DNA from: Streptomyces griseochromogenes
GTDB taxonomy: Bacteria; Actinomycetota; Actinomycetes; Streptomycetales; Streptomycetaceae
Assembly (NCBI RefSeq): GCF_001542625.1
Contig: NZ_CP016279.1
Location: 2,728,001 to 2,792,000 of the forward strand
DNA: 64,000 nucleotides
Direction of reading: 5' to 3'
Below the pieces are notes generated by a model. It worked only from the letters and a program-made list of their open reading frames with translations. It was not told the origin of the DNA and ran no database searches. Made by a program: the position numbers and the translations under genes. Below, piece by piece: positions 60,688 to 64,000 of this stretch (positions within the stretch are counted from its first letter, which is position 1; each line of letters starts with the position of its first letter).

Positions 60688-63089
60688 TGCTCGGCTCCTT
60701 CCGGAAGGTGGATCTGGTCGTGCGGCGGGGTCGGCTTGGGGGCGGGAGCGCTCTCGGGGCGGGGACGAGCGTGGCTCCCGGTCTCACAGTCCTGGTGGGC
60801 GCGTTCCACCGCGGCCTCGAACTCCTCCAGTGCGCTGCGCTCGGCCTCCGCGTCCCGGGGACGGGCCGCCTGCGGCACGGCCTGGGCGGCGCCGGTGGTC
60901 GTGCGCAGCGTGGCCCCGCGCACCCGGCGGCGCAGCGGGCGGGCGGTGCCGGAGGGGGCGAGCCGCGGCTCCTCCTCGGGGGCGGCGGCCTCGCGGCTCG
61001 GGACACGGCGGGGCAGGGGGCCGGCGGCGTCGGTCTTCTCCCCGGCGGAGCCGGACGCCACCGGTCCGGAGGCGGCGTCCGCGTCCGCCGGTGCCACGGC
61101 GACGGGCCCGGCCAAAGGGGCTGCCGCCGGGCTCGGCGTCAGCAGGTGGGCGGCGGGCAGGGTCACCTCCGCCGTCACACCGCCGCCCGCCGTGCGGGTC
61201 AGCTCGACCCCGACCTCCCAGCGGCGGGCCAGCGCGCCGACCACGAACAGGCCCAGCACCTTCGTCGGCATCAGGTCCAGGCGCTCGCGGCGGATCAGCC
61301 GGGCGTTCTCCTCGGCGAGGCGCTCGGCGCTCATGCCGAGGCCGTGGTCGGTGACGACGACATGCGCGCCGTCGGCACCGGAGCGCACGGTCACCTCGAC
61401 GGGGCTGTCCTCGGGGGAGAAGGACACCGCGTTCTCGACGAGTTCGGCCATCATCAGGGTGAGGTCGCCGATGATGTCCGGCTCGACCAGGGCGTCCGAG
61501 GCGGCGTACAGCCGTACCCGCTGATAGCCCTCGATCTGCCCGAGCGCGGCCCGTACCACGTTGGAGAGCTCGGTGGGCCCGCCGTCCAGCCCCGTCTCCC
61601 GGATGCCCGCGAGCAGCATCAGGCTGTCGGCGTTGCGGCGCAGGCGTACGGCGATGTGGTCGATGGAGTAGAGCCGCTCCAGCAGTGCCGGGTCGGTCTC
61701 GCCGCGCTCCACGGCGTCGATCAGCGCGAGTTGGCGCGTGGTCAGGTTGCTGACGCGGCGGCCGACGTTGCCGAACATCTCCGCGGTGTTGCGGCGGCTG
61801 AGCACCTGGCGTTCCAGCAGGGCGGCGGCGGTGGTCTGCACCCGGTTGAAGGCCTCGGCCAGGTCGCCGATCTCGTCGCGGGCCGTGACCGGCATGTCCC
61901 GCAGCCGGGGCGGCCCGTCGTCCTCGGCGTCATCGTCCGCGACCCGGGCCAGCTCGCGCCCCGCCACCTCTTCGACCTCACGTGCGGCCTCGGTGAGGGC
62001 CTGCACCGGCCGGACCACCGAGCGGCGCACCAGCACCGTGAAGGCGATCCACAGCGCGAGGCCGATGAGCGCGCCGTACAGCAGCAGTCCCGCGCGCCAC
62101 TTCGCGGAGGAGGCGGCGGTGTCGGCGCGGTGGGCGATCTGGTCGATCAGCGCGGTGGTGATCTTCAGCCGGGCGGCGGCCTGTTCGGGGTAGGCGGGAT
62201 AGTCGCCCAGCGCGTCCTGGACCGCTCGGCGGATCTCCTCCCGGCCACCGGCCTCCAGTTGGGTGGGATCGATCTGCAACTCGGCGTACGACTGCCCGAT
62301 CTTCTGCTGCGCGGAGGTGTGGTCGATGGCGTCCAGCTGCTGGGCCTGGCGCTCGGTGGCGAACCGGGAGAAGCGGTCCTTCTGGTGGGTGTACAGGTCG
62401 TACGCACCGACGGCGTTGGTGAACTCGATCAGCGCGTTGGTGTCCCCGGTGCTAGCCGAGAACACGCTGGTCTCGAAGGCGCCGTGGGCGGCGTCCGCGC
62501 GCAGCAGGGAGTCCAGCAGGTTGCCGGTGAAGGTCGTCGCGAGCGCGGTGGTGCGGTCGAGGTCGAGGCCGTCGATGACGCCGCCGGCCGCGTCCGTGTA
62601 GGAGGGGTCGATGTTGTCGGCCGGGAGATAGCCCCGCTCGACGCTCTGGCGCAGGCTGGAGAGGCCGTCGACGTCCCTGAGTGCCTGCGCCTCGGCGTCC
62701 GGCAGCCGGCCGCGGAAGGTCCCGCGCACCTTCTCGGCCTGGTCGTCCACCGCCTCCTGCGCCGCGCGGTACGCGGCGAGCGAGGGCTTGGAGTAGCCGG
62801 ACTCATAGCGCGCGGACAGCAGGATCGCCTGCTGGTGCTCGGCCTCCACGCGGTCCACCAGCCGGGCCACCTGCGCGCTGTCCCGCACCAGCCGGGCCGC
62901 AGACTCCGCGCTGTCCGACTGCTGGACCAGGTCCGTGACCGGGTACCACAGCAGGACGGCGACGACGGCGAGCGGGATGCCGACGAGCAGGTTGAGTTTG
63001 CGCCGGAAGGGCCAGCGGTCCGCGAAGCCTCGTACACCACTGCGTACGGGGGCATACCGGAAAGACGCGTCCACCTGGTTCGTGGACAC
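60684..63089 (-). CDS. cvnA: Conservon CvnA: membrane sensor histidine-kinase-like protein
   Basis: 801 residues. A membrane helix at about 30-50, a 280-residue extracytoplasmic nitrate-sensor-like helical region, a second helix near 335-355, a HAMP-like linker, a dimerisation segment RLYSIDHIAVRLRRNADSLM and a HATPase_c domain (LVENAVSFSPEDSPVEV, VVTDHGLGMSAERL). The DHIAVR segment stands where kinases have their phospho-His box. The C-terminal 170 residues are disordered (Pro/Ala/Arg). GTG 63089 has AAGGAGG upstream. First gene of cvnABCD. Confidence 0.93.
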   Translation of the reverse strand: MSTNQVDASFRYAPVRSGVRGFADRWPFRRKLNLLVGIPLAVVAVLLWYPVTDLVQQSDSAESAARLVRDSAQVARLVDRVEAEHQQAILLSARYESGYSKPSLAAYRAAQEAVDDQAEKVRGTFRGRLPDAEAQALRDVDGLSSLRQSVERGYLPADNIDPSYTDAAGGVIDGLDLDRTTALATTFTGNLLDSLLRADAAHGAFETSVFSASTGDTNALIEFTNAVGAYDLYTHQKDRFSRFATERQAQQLDAIDHTSAQQKIGQSYAELQIDPTQLEAGGREEIRRAVQDALGDYPAYPEQAAARLKITTALIDQIAHRADTAASSAKWRAGLLLYGALIGLALWIAFTVLVRRSVVRPVQALTEAAREVEEVAGRELARVADDDAEDDGPPRLRDMPVTARDEIGDLAEAFNRVQTTAAALLERQVLSRRNTAEMFGNVGRRVSNLTTRQLALIDAVERGETDPALLERLYSIDHIAVRLRRNADSLMLLAGIRETGLDGGPTELSNVVRAALGQIEGYQRVRLYAASDALVEPDIIGDLTLMMAELVENAVSFSPEDSPVEVTVRSGADGAHVVVTDHGLGMSAERLAEENARLIRRERLDLMPTKVLGLFVVGALARRWEVGVELTRTAGGGVTAEVTLPAAHLLTPSPAAAPLAGPVAVAPADADAASGPVASGSAGEKTDAAGPLPRRVPSREAAAPEEEPRLAPSGTARPLRRRVRGATLRTTTGAAQAVPQAARPRDAEAERSALEEFEAAVERAHQDCETGSHARPRPESAPAPKPTPPHDQIHLPEGAEQ

Positions 63090-63270
63090 CGGGCCTCCTT
63101 CTGGGGTGCCTTACGACGGAAGCGGGCCCCGTGCACCGCTGTGGCCGATTTCAACTGCTGTGAGACTACCGTGCTCTTGAAGCCTCAATGAGCTTGGCCT
63201 TTATCAAGAATCAGTTACGAGGTGCTGTCAATTGATCGCAGATCGAAGCCAATCGGTGATCTGGCGCCAC

Positions 63271-63300
63271 TTGACTGGCTGAGAACTGGCTGTATTGGAT
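63271..63300 (+). promoter_or_regulatory. Promoter of the leaderless binding-protein gene
   Basis: TTGACT (-35, 63271-63276), 18 bases, then TTGGAT (-10-like, 63295-63300). The GTG start is seven bases after the -10 with no ribosome site, consistent with a leaderless mRNA. Confidence 0.5.
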
Positions 63301-63306
63301 CAGCGT

Positions 63307-64000
63307 GTGACTTTCACCAAGCGCAACAGCAGGCCCATCCTCAGGAACCGAAGCGCGGCGGCGGTCGCCCTCGCGGCGACGACGGCCCTGCTGGCGGGCT
63401 GTGGTTCCACCGACGGCAAGGGCAGCAATCCCCTTTCGGACAGCAAGGCGAGCGGCGACACCGTGGTCGTCGGATCCAACAACTTCGCCGAGAGCATCCT
63501 GCTCGCGGACATCTACGGCGAGGCCCTCAAGGCCAAGGGCATCAAGGTCACGTACAAGCCGAACATCGGCAGCCGCGAGACCACCTACGGTCTGCTCAAG
63601 AACGGCTCGGTCAAGGTCCTGCCCGAGTACAACGGCGCGTTGCTGGCCTACCTCGACCAGAAGGCCGCTCCGAAGACCGTCGAGGCGACCACGTCGGCCA
63701 TCGAGGCCAAGCTGGACTCCGGACTGACCCTGCTCAAGCCCTCGCCGGCGCAGAACAAGGACTCGGTCACGCTCAACGCGAGCACCGCGAAGAAGTACCA
63801 CCTCACCGAGAAGTCCTCCATCGCCGATCTGAAGGGCATCGCCAAGGACCTGGCCATCGGTGCCTCGCCGGAGTTCCAGACCCGCCGGCAGGGCCTGGTC
63901 GGCCTGAAGGACGTGTACGGCCTGGAGTTCGAGTCCTTCAAGGCGCTGGACGCGGGCGGCCCGCTGACCCAGACGGCGCTGAAGAAGGACACCGTGCAGG
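63307..64000 (+). CDS. Glycine betaine/choline-type substrate-binding lipoprotein (cut by window edge)
   Basis: The first 231 residues are present. A lipoprotein signal with the lipobox LLAGC is followed by an OpuAC/ProX-type binding domain (TVVVGSNNFAESILLADIYG, YKPNIGSRETTYGLLKNGSV, VLPEYNGALLAYL). It most likely delivers substrate to the ABC permeases at 56746-59191, from which it is separated by the cvn operon. The 3' end is outside the window. Confidence 0.87.
   Translation, partial: MTFTKRNSRPILRNRSAAAVALAATTALLAGCGSTDGKGSNPLSDSKASGDTVVVGSNNFAESILLADIYGEALKAKGIKVTYKPNIGSRETTYGLLKNGSVKVLPEYNGALLAYLDQKAAPKTVEATTSAIEAKLDSGLTLLKPSPAQNKDSVTLNASTAKKYHLTEKSSIADLKGIAKDLAIGASPEFQTRRQGLVGLKDVYGLEFESFKALDAGGPLTQTALKKDTVQ

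Overview
The window is high-GC actinobacterial chromosome, almost certainly Streptomyces. The signs are third-position G/C, many GTG starts, leaderless starts, a whiI sporulation gene, a conservon (cvn) operon and the coproporphyrin-type haem genes. From memory, the gene order ngcEFG - rok7B7 - xylFGH-type ABC - dxs - fadBA - rnd - whiI - hemE - cgoX - hemQ - murC - msrB follows the SCO6005 to SCO6061 stretch of S. coelicolor. That is a recollection, not an alignment. I saw no rRNA, tRNA, insertion sequence, prophage or CRISPR array.

Left part (1-14,300), sugar uptake: the 5' end of a CitA/DcuS-type sensor kinase lies at the left edge. Next come a degraded glycosidase patch and a large secreted GH92 alpha-mannosidase, with the same 12-bp palindrome near both. 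ngcEFG (chitin-sugar ABC uptake, with a DasR-like site) follows, then the ROK regulator gene and a monosaccharide ABC operon.

Middle left (14,500-31,100), mostly housekeeping: dxs, a cationic amino-acid permease, a fatty-acid beta-oxidation pair (fadA-fadB), ribonuclease D, whiI with a sigma-WhiG-like promoter, a DUF3000 gene, hemE, a rhomboid protease and a CoA-disulfide-reductase-like flavoprotein.

Middle (31,100-47,200): a DUF4349 lipoprotein, the haem pair cgoX-hemQ, a secreted tripeptidyl-peptidase-like hydrolase and a cluster of a TIGR04222 membrane protein, a DUF4142 protein and an MNIO (DUF692) enzyme fused to a partner-like domain. Small regulator/enzyme pairs follow (TetR with a maleylpyruvate-isomerase-like gene, MarR with a dienelactone hydrolase), then a two-gene ABC exporter, a polysaccharide deacetylase, a PEBP lipoprotein and a slipin.

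Right part (47,200-64,000): a 32-bp tandem repeat array runs into the end of a SulP transporter gene coupled to a beta-carbonic anhydrase and a small secreted protein. After these come zapE, a RibD-like reductase, murC, msrB and a SpoIIE-type phosphatase. An osmoprotectant ABC transporter (ATPase and two permeases) is separated by a complete cvnABCD operon from a matching substrate-binding protein that runs off the right edge.

The least explained parts are the MNIO/TIGR04222/DUF4142 cluster, the 32-bp repeat array, the exact 47-bp duplication of the hemQ 3' end, the ATT-initiated dienelactone hydrolase and the operators shared across the left sugar region.
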